Part shown: positions 8,498-16,229 of the stretch, piece after piece
How positions within the stretch are numbered: position 1 is the stretch's first letter
How the letters are laid out: every line of letters begins with the position of its first letter
Origin: JADFXI01 sp963784135
Lineage (GTDB): Bacteria > Nitrospirota > Thermodesulfovibrionia > Thermodesulfovibrionales > Dissulfurispiraceae
Direction: 5' to 3'
Length of the DNA: 64,000 nucleotides
Assembly: GCA_963784135.1 (NCBI GenBank)
Contig: CAWAQG010000012.1
Coordinates: 1-64,000 of the forward strand
Notes under the pieces: generated by a model
The model's input: only the letters and a program-made list of their open reading frames with translations
Told to the model about the DNA's origin: nothing
Databases searched by the model: none
Position numbers and translations under genes: made by a program

Positions 8498-8820
8498 ACG
8501 CGTTGCATCACCTAAAAAGTATTCGAAAAAATCTATAATAAGCTTACGTCATTCCCGCAGGCTTTTAGCGGGAATCCAGGAAAAAACACATGAAGAGCTT
8601 TTATGTTTATATTCTTTGCAGCAAGCGTAACGGCACTTTGTATACAGATACTATAATTGATTTGTATGAAGGGCTATAGGCACACATCTGAAAAAAACCT
8701 GGATTCCCGCTAAAAGCCTGCGGGAATGACGTAGTTGGTGTTGCCAAGTGAAATATTTCGAATACATTCTTAAATGAGGCAACGAATCACTTTCGAATAC
8801 TTTTCTGATGATGCAATTCG
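8498..8820 (+). mobile_element. Small mobile element (copy A) with terminal inverted repeats and GIY-YIG remnant
   Basis: This copy runs from ACGCGTTGCATC to GATGCAATTCG, with imperfect terminal inverted repeats of about 30 bases sharing AAAGTATTCGAAA. A 4-bp direct repeat TATG flanks it (8494-8497 and 8821-8824). Inside, inverted REP-type palindromes (about 8549-8580 and 8697-8730) enclose a short open frame at 8590-8679 beginning MKSFYVYILCSKRNGTLY, the N-terminus of a GIY-YIG nuclease, which ends after 29 residues. An inverted second copy lies at 14984-15343. The element cannot encode its own transposase. Confidence 0.85.
8590..8679 (+). pseudogene. GIY-YIG nuclease N-terminal remnant (copy A)
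   Basis: Twenty-nine codons begin with YVYILCSKRNGTLY, which matches the start of small stand-alone GIY-YIG proteins of about 90 residues. After that motif the sequence diverges and stops. Relative to copy B it has lost about 37 bases. No catalytic Arg/Glu region remains. Confidence 0.7.
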
Positions 8821-8860
8821 TATGCTTGCATGTAACCGGAGGGATACGTTATTTTATAAT

Positions 8861-9850
8861 ATGGGTTTCAGCAGTATTATCAATTCTTTTAAGCACAAGA
8901 AAATACTCATTATCGGAGATTTGGTCCTTGACCGTTATATCTTCGGAAAAGTGAACAGGATTTCTCCTGAAGCACCTGTGCCGGTAGTTGATGTGGTAAG
9001 CGAGTCTTTTCTGCTTGGGGGCGCGGCAAATGTCGCCAACAACATAATGGCCCTCGGCGGTAAGGTATCCCTTGCAGGCATTATCGGCAGAGACACTGCC
9101 GGCAAATATTTGAGGGACATGCTTGAGCAAAAAAATGCCGGGACCGAAGGGATAATCGAAGACAAGAGGCCGACCACGGTAAAGACGCGAGTAGTTGCCC
9201 ATAACCAGCAGGTCGTCAGGTTCGACAGGGAGGACAGCAAGAGGCTCGAAGGGAAAAACCTCTACCTGCTGCTGGATTACATAAAAAAAGCTATCGCCGG
9301 GCATGATGCGGTCATTGTTTCCGACTATAAGAAGGGCATAGTCTCGGCCCCTCTTATAAAGGCGCTGGTCAAATATGCAAAGCCGGATAATACGTTTATT
9401 GCTGTTGACCCCAAGGTGGGACACTTTCGCTTTTACAGGAACGTCTCACTCATAACGCCTAACCTAATGGAGGCGTCCCTGGGGGCCGGTGTTGAAATCA
9501 GGGATGAAAAAAGTCTTATGAAGGCCGGGAAGACTCTTATGAACCGGCTCTCGTGCAAATCGCTGCTGATTACCCGGGGAGAGGACGGCATGAGCCTGTT
9601 CGAACTGAAAAGTTCAAAAGAGATCAAAGCAACTCATATCCCGACAGTCGCACAGAAAGTTTTTGATGTCACAGGGGCAGGCGATACTGTTATTGCCGTT
9701 TTTGCCCTTGCTTATGCTGCTGGGGCAACACTGGAGGATTCCGCAGTTATAGCCAACCACGCAGCCGGTATTGTTGTCGGAGAGGTCGGGACCGCTGTGG
9801 CAACCCCTAAGGTATTACTGGAGTCACTGGTCCCTGACCGGAAAAAATAA
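8861..9850 (+). CDS. rfaE1: D-glycero-beta-D-manno-heptose-7-phosphate kinase (HldE domain I / RfaE1)
   Basis: This PfkB-family kinase of about 329 residues is measured from the ATG at 8861. Diagnostic segments are ILIIGDLVLDRYIFGKV, RISPEAPVPVV, LGGAANVANNI and the ATP/catalytic motif DVTGAGDT. The HldE-type pattern phosphorylates heptose 7-phosphate at C1 for LPS inner-core synthesis. The adenylyltransferase domain is absent, so it must be encoded elsewhere. Earlier in-frame starts (8774, 8822) would place the N-terminus in or against the adjacent mobile element. Neither start has a well-spaced ribosome-binding site, so the exact start is uncertain. Confidence 0.88.
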   Translation: MGFSSIINSFKHKKILIIGDLVLDRYIFGKVNRISPEAPVPVVDVVSESFLLGGAANVANNIMALGGKVSLAGIIGRDTAGKYLRDMLEQKNAGTEGIIEDKRPTTVKTRVVAHNQQVVRFDREDSKRLEGKNLYLLLDYIKKAIAGHDAVIVSDYKKGIVSAPLIKALVKYAKPDNTFIAVDPKVGHFRFYRNVSLITPNLMEASLGAGVEIRDEKSLMKAGKTLMNRLSCKSLLITRGEDGMSLFELKSSKEIKATHIPTVAQKVFDVTGAGDTVIAVFALAYAAGATLEDSAVIANHAAGIVVGEVGTAVATPKVLLESLVPDRKK

Positions 9851-9852
9851 CA

Positions 9853-10869
9853 ATGCCAAAGGCAATAGCTCTATATTCGGGGGGGCTTGACAGCACTCTG
9901 GCAATCCTGGTCGCGATGAGGCAGGGGATAGAAGTGACCGCCGTGACCTTTCTCACCCATTTCGGCTGCGATATCTCCGACAGGTCATCGTGTTCCAAAG
10001 ACCCCTTTGCCGCTGCCGCCCAGTTCGGGTTCGAGGTAAAACTTTGCCATCTTGCGGACCGGTTTACGGAAATTGTAAAAAAACCGAAGTTCGGACATGG
10101 CAAGAACATGAATCCCTGCATCGATTGCAGAATATTAATGCTGCAGGAGGCCAAAGTGCTTATGGCCATGCGCGGGGCAGATTTCATCATAACGGGAGAA
10201 GTGCTTGGGCAGAGGCCCATGAGCCAGCGCAGGGACACCTTCCCGAAGATCGACAGGGAGGCCGGGCTGGCCGGATATATTGTCAGGCCTTTGAGCGCAC
10301 AGCTGCTTAAACCGACAATCCCCGAACAGACGGGGCTTATTGACAGGGAGAGGCTCTGCGCGTTTAACGGCAGGTCGAGAAAACCTCAAATTGCCCTTGC
10401 CCGTGAATTCGGCCTCACCGATTATCCGGCCCCTGCGGGTGGGTGTCTTTTGACAGACCCTATCTATTCGCATCGTCTCAGAGAACTGCTGGAGCATACT
10501 CCTTCTCCACAGTTGAAGGAAATACAGCTCCTGCGGGTGGGCCGCCATTTCAGGTTGCTCCGGAGCGGCAAGATTATTGTCGGGAGGCATGAGGAAGACA
10601 ACAAGATGATTGATTCACTGGCAGGCAGCGGCGATTACCTGTTATGGGTTGAGGGACAAGGCAGCCCGGTTACGGTTGCAAGCGGCACAACTACGGAAGA
10701 GGAACTGGGCATAGCGGCTGCCCTCTGCGCGCGGTATTCCGATGCAAAGACCCTCCCGGCAGTTGATGTTTCTGTTAAAAAGAACGGCGACTGCTTCATA
10801 ATGCGGGTTTGCCCTGCCTCGGATGAGATGATTAATAACTATATGGTCCGGATGCCCGATACAAAATAA
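9853..10869 (+). CDS. PP-loop thiouridylase-like enzyme with C-terminal NFACT-R-like RNA-binding domain
   Basis: This 338-residue protein has an N-terminal PP-loop ATPase (ALYSGGLDS at residues 6-14), a Cys pair in NPCIDCR (Cys89, Cys92), a GEVLGQRPMSQ segment as in ThiI/MnmA-type tRNA thiolases and a further Cys in PAGGCLLTDP. The last 100 residues (FRLLRSGKIIVGRHEEDN, YLLWVEGQGSP) resemble the NFACT-R domain of Rqc2-type proteins. Likely chemistry is adenylation and sulfur transfer to tRNA. The exact nucleotide is unknown. It starts 2 bases after rfaE1. Confidence 0.75.
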   Translation: MPKAIALYSGGLDSTLAILVAMRQGIEVTAVTFLTHFGCDISDRSSCSKDPFAAAAQFGFEVKLCHLADRFTEIVKKPKFGHGKNMNPCIDCRILMLQEAKVLMAMRGADFIITGEVLGQRPMSQRRDTFPKIDREAGLAGYIVRPLSAQLLKPTIPEQTGLIDRERLCAFNGRSRKPQIALAREFGLTDYPAPAGGCLLTDPIYSHRLRELLEHTPSPQLKEIQLLRVGRHFRLLRSGKIIVGRHEEDNKMIDSLAGSGDYLLWVEGQGSPVTVASGTTTEEELGIAAALCARYSDAKTLPAVDVSVKKNGDCFIMRVCPASDEMINNYMVRMPDTK

Positions 10870-10883
10870 AAGGAGCGTAACAA

Positions 10884-11498
10884 ATGAAAAGAGCGGCAAT
10901 TATTGTATTTCTTTTTCTTGTGTCCTCTATGGTCTCTTGTGCGAGCACTTCAAATTACCCAATAACGCTTTCTTACCAACCGCTCAAGCAGTATGAGAAG
11001 ACAGGCGGCGTCCCGGTTGCAGTAGCACTGCTCAGCGATAAGAGGGAGGTTGCCGACAAGAGAGTAATTGGGAAGAAAGAAGATGGGAAGGCTTTCATTT
11101 CACTTCTTGGCGATCCGGCGGAGGCCCTCTCGAAAGGCTTTGTCTCATACCTTGAGAACAGGGGTTATAAGGTCAGCAGGACCAACGAAGCGTGGGACGG
11201 CAATCTCCAGTCTTTAAATCCTGACTGGGGCAACATAGTTGTTGGCGGTACGCTGGACGGCATTGACCTCAATGTGACAGGAAATCTTGTCAAGACAGAC
11301 TATAGCTACTCGGTCAAATTCACGCTTTGCATAGCTGATGCGAGGACAAGAGAGCTGCTGCATAAGGAGAAGATTGAAGTGTCCTCATCCTATGTCACGG
11401 TCCCGTTCAGCAGGGGAAAGGCGGAAGAATTGATAAATACGGCGCTGTCTGACGGGGTGGAGCGCGGACTCGCAGATATTAACAAATATATACATTAG
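10884..11498 (+). CDS. YajG-like outer-membrane lipoprotein
   Basis: This 204-residue protein has a lipoprotein signal (SSMVSC, predicted lipidated Cys19). The mature part has the YajG-like pattern: an early ITLSYQPL, a paired-strand VAVALLSDKR and a long alpha/beta region with GGTLDGIDLNV. It lies 14 bases after the thiouridylase gene with an AAAGGAGCG site before its ATG, so it is probably the last gene of the rfaE1 transcript. Function is unknown. An envelope location is the only safe inference. Confidence 0.7.
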   Translation: MKRAAIIVFLFLVSSMVSCASTSNYPITLSYQPLKQYEKTGGVPVAVALLSDKREVADKRVIGKKEDGKAFISLLGDPAEALSKGFVSYLENRGYKVSRTNEAWDGNLQSLNPDWGNIVVGGTLDGIDLNVTGNLVKTDYSYSVKFTLCIADARTRELLHKEKIEVSSSYVTVPFSRGKAEELINTALSDGVERGLADINKYIH

Positions 11499-11503
11499 GG
11501 GCT

Positions 11504-12355
11504 CTATAATCTTACGGGGATTCCTTTTGCCCTCAGGAATTCTTTTGCCTCTTTCACCGTATGTTCTCTATAGTGAAAGATAGACGCGGCGAGCACTGCA
11601 TCTGCCTTGCCCTGCACAATGCCTTCATAAAGATGCTCGAGGCTGCCGACGCCGCCGGATGCGATGACCGGGACCAACACAGCTTCTGAAACAGCCCTTG
11701 TGAGCTCAAGGTCGTATCCGTCTCTTGTGCCGTCCCTGTCCATGCTCGTCAGGAGGATCTCTCCGGCGCCGAGTTCCTCCGCTTTTCGCGCCCATTTGAC
11801 GGCATCAATAAGCTTCATCTTTCTGCCGCCATGGGTCGAAAGCGCCCACAATCCGACCTCACCCGCCGATAGGGCCCGGGGCTGAAGGCAGACGCTTTTA
11901 AGGGATTGATCATCCAACCAGTCTTCGCCTGTTGCATTGATCAAACCGCCGGTCACTTTTTTAGCGTCAATTGCGAGGACAATGCACTGGCTCCCGAACT
12001 TCTCGGCAGCCCGGCTGATGAAATAGGGGTCTTTCACCGCTGCCGTATTTATCGAGACCTTGTCACATCCGGCATTGAGCAAATCTCTGATATCGTCAAG
12101 CGTCCGCACTCCGCCACCCACTGTCAGCGGCATGAAGACGTCGTCGGCAGTTTTTTCGACAACATGGAGGATGATGTTCCTTTTCTCGTGAGAGGCCGTT
12201 ATATCGAGGAAAACCAGCTCATCCGCGCCCTGTTCATCATAATATACGGCATTTTCCACAGGATCACCCGCATCCCTGATATTGACGAAATTGACGCCCT
12301 TCACTACACGGCCGTCCTTTACGTCAAGGCATGGGATTATTCTCTTTGCAAGCAT
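11504..12355 (-). CDS. hisF: Imidazole glycerol phosphate synthase cyclase subunit HisF, with an internal insertion
   Basis: HisF pattern MLAKRIIPCLDVKDGRVVKG, VGGGVRTLDD, ILLTSMDRDGT and VPVIASGGVGS, with catalytic Asp11 and the late Asp of DRDGT present. The ATG at 12355 follows the hisA stop by one base, and the GTG at 12364 would overlap hisA. The protein has 283 residues, about 30 more than usual. The excess is one in-frame block between GGLINATG and THGGRK (about residues 146-180). It makes IGP and AICAR with HisH in histidine synthesis. Whether the insertion is tolerated is unknown. Confidence 0.95.
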   Translation of the reverse strand: MLAKRIIPCLDVKDGRVVKGVNFVNIRDAGDPVENAVYYDEQGADELVFLDITASHEKRNIILHVVEKTADDVFMPLTVGGGVRTLDDIRDLLNAGCDKVSINTAAVKDPYFISRAAEKFGSQCIVLAIDAKKVTGGLINATGEDWLDDQSLKSVCLQPRALSAGEVGLWALSTHGGRKMKLIDAVKWARKAEELGAGEILLTSMDRDGTRDGYDLELTRAVSEAVLVPVIASGGVGSLEHLYEGIVQGKADAVLAASIFHYREHTVKEAKEFLRAKGIPVRL

Positions 12356-12356
12356 A

Positions 12357-13082
12357 TTAAACACCGCCAGTTGTCAATTTGATCGCCTCTTCCAGGTCAA
12401 GGGAGCCTGAGTACAGGGCTTTCCCTGTGATTGCGCCCCACAGATTTTTTATTGCCATTAAATTTCTCAGGTCCTCCATTGAGGACACGCCGCCTGATGC
12501 AATGACAGGAATGGCAAGAGACCCGACCATTTCGCGGGTAGCCTCAATGTTCGGGCCGACCATCATACCGTCTTTGGAAATATCGGTGTAGATAATCCCG
12601 GCAACTCCATGGTTCTGCATGGCCAGGGCGAGTTCTCCGGCTTTTGCTCCGGTGACTTCCACCCAGCCTTTTACAGCAACGAAACCGTTTTTTGCATCAA
12701 TACCGACGAGGACACTGCCGGGATATTTGCCGGCCGCTTCCTTTACGAGTTCCGGTTTTTCTATAGCAACGGTACCCAGAATGACCCTGTTTATGCCGAG
12801 GGCAATAAGCTGGTCTATCCTTGCCATGTCCCGTATGCCGCCGCCCACCTCTATATCCATCGTCACGGCAGACCTTATTTTTCGTATGCTGTCGAGATTC
12901 TTCTGGCTGCCGGTGAAAGCGCCGTCGAGGTCAACGACATGTAATAGTTTGGCCCCGCAGGCTTCCCATTTTTGAGCAACGGCAGCCGGATCATTTGAGT
13001 AAACCGTTGCATCCTCTTTCCTGCCCTGCAGGAGCCTCACACAGAGGCCGGCTTTTAAATCTATTGCAGGAATTACATACAT
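12357..13082 (-). CDS. hisA: ProFAR isomerase HisA
   Basis: This 241-residue HisA has YVIPAIDLKAGLCVRL with catalytic Asp8, EVGGGIRDMARI, VIYTDISKDGMM with the second catalytic Asp and VIASGGVSSMEDL. It is a TIM barrel homologous to HisF and catalyses the Amadori rearrangement of ProFAR to PRFAR, the HisF substrate. The two genes are back to back on the minus strand. Other his genes are not in the window. Assignment is secure. Confidence 0.97.
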   Translation of the reverse strand: MYVIPAIDLKAGLCVRLLQGRKEDATVYSNDPAAVAQKWEACGAKLLHVVDLDGAFTGSQKNLDSIRKIRSAVTMDIEVGGGIRDMARIDQLIALGINRVILGTVAIEKPELVKEAAGKYPGSVLVGIDAKNGFVAVKGWVEVTGAKAGELALAMQNHGVAGIIYTDISKDGMMVGPNIEATREMVGSLAIPVIASGGVSSMEDLRNLMAIKNLWGAITGKALYSGSLDLEEAIKLTTGGV

Positions 13083-13133
13083 AGATTAATATAACATACT
13101 AAAACGGCGGTAAACGAGCGGGGGATCTCTATT

Positions 13134-13877
13134 GTGTTGAACACTGTTTTTTTTGTTCTCCTGTTTTTTGAACTTTCGGCGCTATTTTCTCCGGCCAATT
13201 CTTTTTCCATCCCTGAAAAACTGCATTATGACCTTACCTGGGGAGGAATAAAGACCGGCGAGGCAGAGTTGGAGGCCAGGCAGACCGGCGACGAAATTCA
13301 GCTTATATCGAAAGCCAATTCTTCCGCTCTGGTATCGTTTTTCTATAAGGTGGATGATTTGGTCATAAGCACGATTAAAAAAGGAGGAAATAAAAGATAT
13401 TGCGAGGGTTTTATAGGTGTGCCGAATAATTACCGCATCATAATACGCGAAGGCAGACAGCGGCGGGACAAGGAATTTATTATGGACCACAGCGCAAAAA
13501 AAGTGACCTATATAAACTATCTCGCCAAAGAAAAGAAAGAGTTCGGCATCAATGAATCTACGCTCGATCCTCTCTCAAGCTTTTACTATGTCAGAACACT
13601 GCCGCTTGAAGTCGGGAAATCTGTTTTTATCGATGTATTTGACAGCAAGAAATTATACAAGGCCGAGGTCCAGGTATTGAAACGGGAAGTTGTAGAGACA
13701 TCTGCAGGGACATTTAAAACGGTGCTGATAAAACCGATTGTCAGATCGGAGGGCATTTTTTTCAGAAAGGGAGACATACTTATCTGGCTTACCGACGACA
13801 GCAGAAAGATTCCGGTCATGCTGAAGACCAAGGTCGGCCTCGGCTGGGTGAGGGCGGTCCTGGTGGGCGGGCAATGA
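13134..13877 (+). CDS. DUF3108-domain secreted protein
   Basis: This 247-residue protein has a hydrophobic N-terminal signal (about residues 1-23), then the DUF3108 pattern: LHYDLTWGGIKTGEAELE, DDLVISTIKKGG, LDPLSSFYYVRTLPLEVG and ILIWLTDDSRKIPVMLKTK. The family is a periplasmic or outer-membrane beta-rich protein of unknown function. The start is a GTG at 13134, with TTG at 13137 as an alternative. It overlaps the following glycosyltransferase gene by 4 bases, hinting at an envelope polysaccharide role. Confidence 0.85.
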   Translation: MLNTVFFVLLFFELSALFSPANSFSIPEKLHYDLTWGGIKTGEAELEARQTGDEIQLISKANSSALVSFFYKVDDLVISTIKKGGNKRYCEGFIGVPNNYRIIIREGRQRRDKEFIMDHSAKKVTYINYLAKEKKEFGINESTLDPLSSFYYVRTLPLEVGKSVFIDVFDSKKLYKAEVQVLKREVVETSAGTFKTVLIKPIVRSEGIFFRKGDILIWLTDDSRKIPVMLKTKVGLGWVRAVLVGGQ

Positions 13878-14623
13878 AAGTCCCTTTATCAGTCGTTATC
13901 GTAACAAAAGACGAGGAGCGGAATATAGAGGCAGCGCTGCAAAGCGTCAGCCGGTTCAGCGAAATTATTATTATCGACGACTTCAGCACCGACAGCACCA
14001 TATCTATTGCGCGCAAGTATACCGATAATATTTTTCAGATTAAATGGCAGGGCTATGCCAGGCAGAAACAGTCAGGCATCGACAAGGCATCTATGCCATG
14101 GGTGCTTGTGCTTGATGCGGACGAACGGGTGACAGAGGAGCTTGCAGACGAAATCAGAACTATCATTGAAAGCTCCAGCTGCAATGCTTTTTATATCCCC
14201 AGGAAAAACTTCTTTCTTGGCCGGTGGATACGGCACGGAGGCTGGTGGCCCGACTATACCTTAAGATTGTTCAGAAAAGACAGTGCCCATATGGAGCAGC
14301 GGGAGGTGCATGAGAAGATCGTCGCCTATGGAAAGACAGCCTACTGTAAAAATCCTATGGAGCATTATACATACAGGGAGATTTCGGGTTATATAAAGAA
14401 GATGGATGTTTATTCATCACTTGCCGCAACAGAACTGCATCAAAAAGGGGTTTCGGCCAGGCTTTACCAACTTGTGCTAAAGCCGCCTGTCACTTTTTTA
14501 AGAATGTTCCTGTTTCAGCAGGGCTTCAGGGACGGCTTTCACGGTTTTGTCCTTGCAGTGCTCTACAGCTTATATACCTTTCTAAAATACCTGAAGCTCT
14601 GGGAGATTGGGTCAGCGCAATGA
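13874..14623 (+). CDS. Family 2 glycosyltransferase (WaaE/KdtX-like)
   Basis: This 249-residue GT-A enzyme has the nucleotide-binding opening LSVVIVTKDEERNIEAAL, DDFSTDST, a DxD-like LDADERV and the LPS-type GGWWPDYTLRLFR, HEKI and MEHYTYR segments. A hydrophobic C-terminal stretch follows. It resembles LPS core beta-glucosyltransferases of the WaaE/KdtX group. Overlap with the DUF3108 gene and nearness to the heptose kinase support an LPS core role. Donor and acceptor sugars cannot be read from sequence. Confidence 0.88.
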   Translation: MKVPLSVVIVTKDEERNIEAALQSVSRFSEIIIIDDFSTDSTISIARKYTDNIFQIKWQGYARQKQSGIDKASMPWVLVLDADERVTEELADEIRTIIESSSCNAFYIPRKNFFLGRWIRHGGWWPDYTLRLFRKDSAHMEQREVHEKIVAYGKTAYCKNPMEHYTYREISGYIKKMDVYSSLAATELHQKGVSARLYQLVLKPPVTFLRMFLFQQGFRDGFHGFVLAVLYSLYTFLKYLKLWEIGSAQ

Positions 14624-14638
14624 TGGAGAGCGGGCAAA

Positions 14639-14670
14639 TCCTTCGGCAAACGATAACGCTTGCCGAAGGA
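14639..14670. terminator. Hairpin between convergent genes
   Basis: A perfect 11-bp inverted repeat TCCTTCGGCAA / TTGCCGAAGGA has a 10-base loop. It sits between the glycosyltransferase stop (14623) and the stop of the small minus-strand gene (14680), so it can serve both. No long T-run follows on either strand, so intrinsic termination is likely but not certain. Confidence 0.6.
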
Positions 14671-14679
14671 GATAAAAGA

Positions 14680-14838
14680 TTACTCCCCGCAGCAAATGCG
14701 GCGCATTTTTTTCTTTCCGGTCGGCGAAACTGCAAGGACAACATCGATCTTGTTGCCGCAATTACGGCAATTCTGACCCTTGCTCTTGTTCTCCGCCCGT
14801 GCGCTGACATCGGTCTTTGATTTGATCTTCTCAGCCAT
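14680..14838 (-). CDS. Small Cys-rich (zinc-ribbon-like) protein, 52 residues
   Basis: A 52-codon frame begins MAEKIKSKTDVSARAENK and contains CRNCGNK (Cys24, Cys27) and a closing RRICCGE (Cys49, Cys50). The CxxC...CC layout suggests a small metal-binding knuckle. A canonical AAAGGAGT lies 8 bases before the ATG and a hairpin follows the stop, both strong marks of a real gene. A plus-strand frame at 14620-14820 overlaps it but shows no recognisable product. I do not recognise a named family. Confidence 0.75.
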   Translation of the reverse strand: MAEKIKSKTDVSARAENKSKGQNCRNCGNKIDVVLAVSPTGKKKMRRICCGE

Positions 14839-14983
14839 AGTGCATACTCCTTTCGTTTATTGTGTTTGTAAATGTCCTGTGAACTCTCTCTGTTTGGTCG
14901 TGCCAGAACAAAAAGATTAAATGATAGAGGAAATTACCAAAACTCTAAAATATAATATAAATCAGGCGGTATTGTCAATTTAG

Positions 14984-15343
14984 CGAATTGCATCATCAGA
15001 AAAGTATTCGAAAGTGATTCGTTGCCTCATTTAAGAATGTATTCGAAATATTTCACTTGGCAACACCAACTACGTCATTCCCGCAGGCTTTTAGCGGGAA
15101 TCCAGGTTTTTTTCAACGGTATATTTTTTTTGTAAAACCATCTGCAAGGTTGTTCTTATGCTCGTGGATGCGTTTGATTAAGTCTGAAGTATCTGCTATA
15201 CAAAGTGCCGTTACGCTTGCTGCAAAGAATATAAACATAAAAGCTCTTCATGTGTTTTTTCCTGGATTCCCGCTAAAAGCCTGCGGGAATGACGTAAGCT
15301 TATTATAGATTTTTTCGAATACTTTTTAGGTGATACAACGCGT
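14984..15343 (-). mobile_element. Small mobile element (copy B), inverted relative to copy A
   Basis: This is the reverse complement of the element at 8498-8820, nearly identical outside the centre. It ends in the same terminal repeats (CGAATTGCATCATC and ACGCGTTGTATCACC) and is flanked by a 4-bp direct repeat TTAG (14980-14983, 15344-15347), different from copy A's TATG. This shows separate insertion events. It holds the longer GIY-YIG remnant at 15113-15251. It occupies most of the 576-base gap between the small Cys-rich gene and comF. Confidence 0.85.
15113..15251 (-). pseudogene. GIY-YIG nuclease N-terminal remnant (copy B)
   Basis: The frame opens MKSFYVYILCSKRNGTLY and, after a single frame change, continues DTSDLIKRIHEHKNN then LADGFTKKIYR, the normal continuation of small GIY-YIG nucleases, before a TGA. 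This copy therefore preserves about half of the ancestral domain and shows that the element once carried, or captured, a complete nuclease gene. Confidence 0.75.
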
Positions 15344-15414
15344 TTAGCGAGTTATGAGATGCAGATTTTCTTATTAAAGTGCTACCCTATTTTGAAACTG
15401 ATAATAACTAATGT

Positions 15415-16101
15415 TCAGGTCACAGATTTCGGCATTGAACGGGCAAGCGCAACAACGGTGACGCGGGCTGCACCAGCTTTTTTCAGCACCCTGGCGCATT
15501 CGTATACCGTGGCTCCGGTGGTGATAACATCGTCCACGAGAATAAGCCTGAGTCCGGTTACAGGGTTACCCGCGGTGAAAGTGTTCTTAACGTTTTTCAG
15601 CCGTTCTTTTCCGGTGACATCGGTCTGCGGCAGGGTTGCCTTATCTTTTTTCAGGATATCAAGCAACAACGGGATGCCGGACTGCCGGGACAGGTGCCTG
15701 CCGATTAAGGCCGTCTGGTTAAATTCCCTCTCCCGCATTTTTTTTGAATGTAAAGGGACAGGAACAAGCGCGTCCGCATCGGGAATGGGCAGTTCCGAAA
15801 GCAGCGCTGCAATAGGCAGGGCAAGCCTCTTAACGCCCTTGAATTTAAGGAGGTGAATTGCTTTCCTTAAGGCGCCGGCATAAATGCCGTAATAGATAAT
15901 TTTTGAAAAAGGCGGGGGTGCTTTAATGCACGACCCGCAATATGTCGCATGTTCCGAAACTACAGGCATACCGCATATCAGGCATGCAGGGCCTGAATAC
16001 TTCTCAATCCCCTTCCAGCATGATTTGCAGACAGGATTATGCCTATGGCTGTCCGAGGCATTGCCGCATACGGGACAGGTTGAGGGGAACAGAATGTTCA
16101 A
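15415..16101 (-). CDS. comF: ComF-family phosphoribosyltransferase-like protein
   Basis: This ComF protein of about 229 residues has an N-terminal zinc finger (CPVCGNAS, CKSCW, CLICGMP, YCGSC) and a C-terminal type I PRTase fold with the PRPP-binding motif LILVDDVITTGATV. ComF proteins act in DNA uptake in naturally competent bacteria. The frame is open to 16203, but those extra 34 residues translate a GTGAGAC-type repeat array, so the start is placed at the TTG at 16101, where ComF homology begins. No clear ribosome-binding site is visible at either start. Confidence 0.85.
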   Translation of the reverse strand: MNILFPSTCPVCGNASDSHRHNPVCKSCWKGIEKYSGPACLICGMPVVSEHATYCGSCIKAPPPFSKIIYYGIYAGALRKAIHLLKFKGVKRLALPIAALLSELPIPDADALVPVPLHSKKMREREFNQTALIGRHLSRQSGIPLLLDILKKDKATLPQTDVTGKERLKNVKNTFTAGNPVTGLRLILVDDVITTGATVYECARVLKKAGAARVTVVALARSMPKSVT

Positions 16102-16105
16102 AAGA

Positions 16106-16227
16106 CCGTGAAACGTGAATCGTGAGACGTGAGACGCAAAATGCAAAAACCCGTGAAATCTGAAATGTGAGATTGCGAGACGCTCTATTTTTTGACTCTT
16201 CACTATTCACGTCTCACGATTCACGGG
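16106..16227. repeat. Inverted pair of period-7 GTGAAAC-type repeat arrays
   Basis: The left array 16106-16137 is built of heptamers GTGAAAC, GTGAATC, GTGAGAC. The right array 16206-16227 is the inverted form. They lie between the comF start and the purA stop and could pair as a long imperfect hairpin. Similar pairs occur at 20611-20750 and 60365-60457. Confidence 0.8.
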
Positions 16228-16229
16228 TT

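Noticed and set aside
8774..8860. N-terminal extension of the heptose kinase from the earliest start
   Set aside because: The first codons lie in the terminal repeat of the mobile element and kinase homology begins only after 8861.
14620..14820. Plus-strand frame overlapping the glycosyltransferase stop as a real gene
   Set aside because: It runs through a hairpin and opposite to a small gene with a much better ribosome-binding site and Cys motifs. Its product is not recognisable.
16102..16203. 34-residue N-terminal extension of ComF
   Set aside because: It translates the heptamer repeat array and has no ribosome-binding site. ComF homology starts later.
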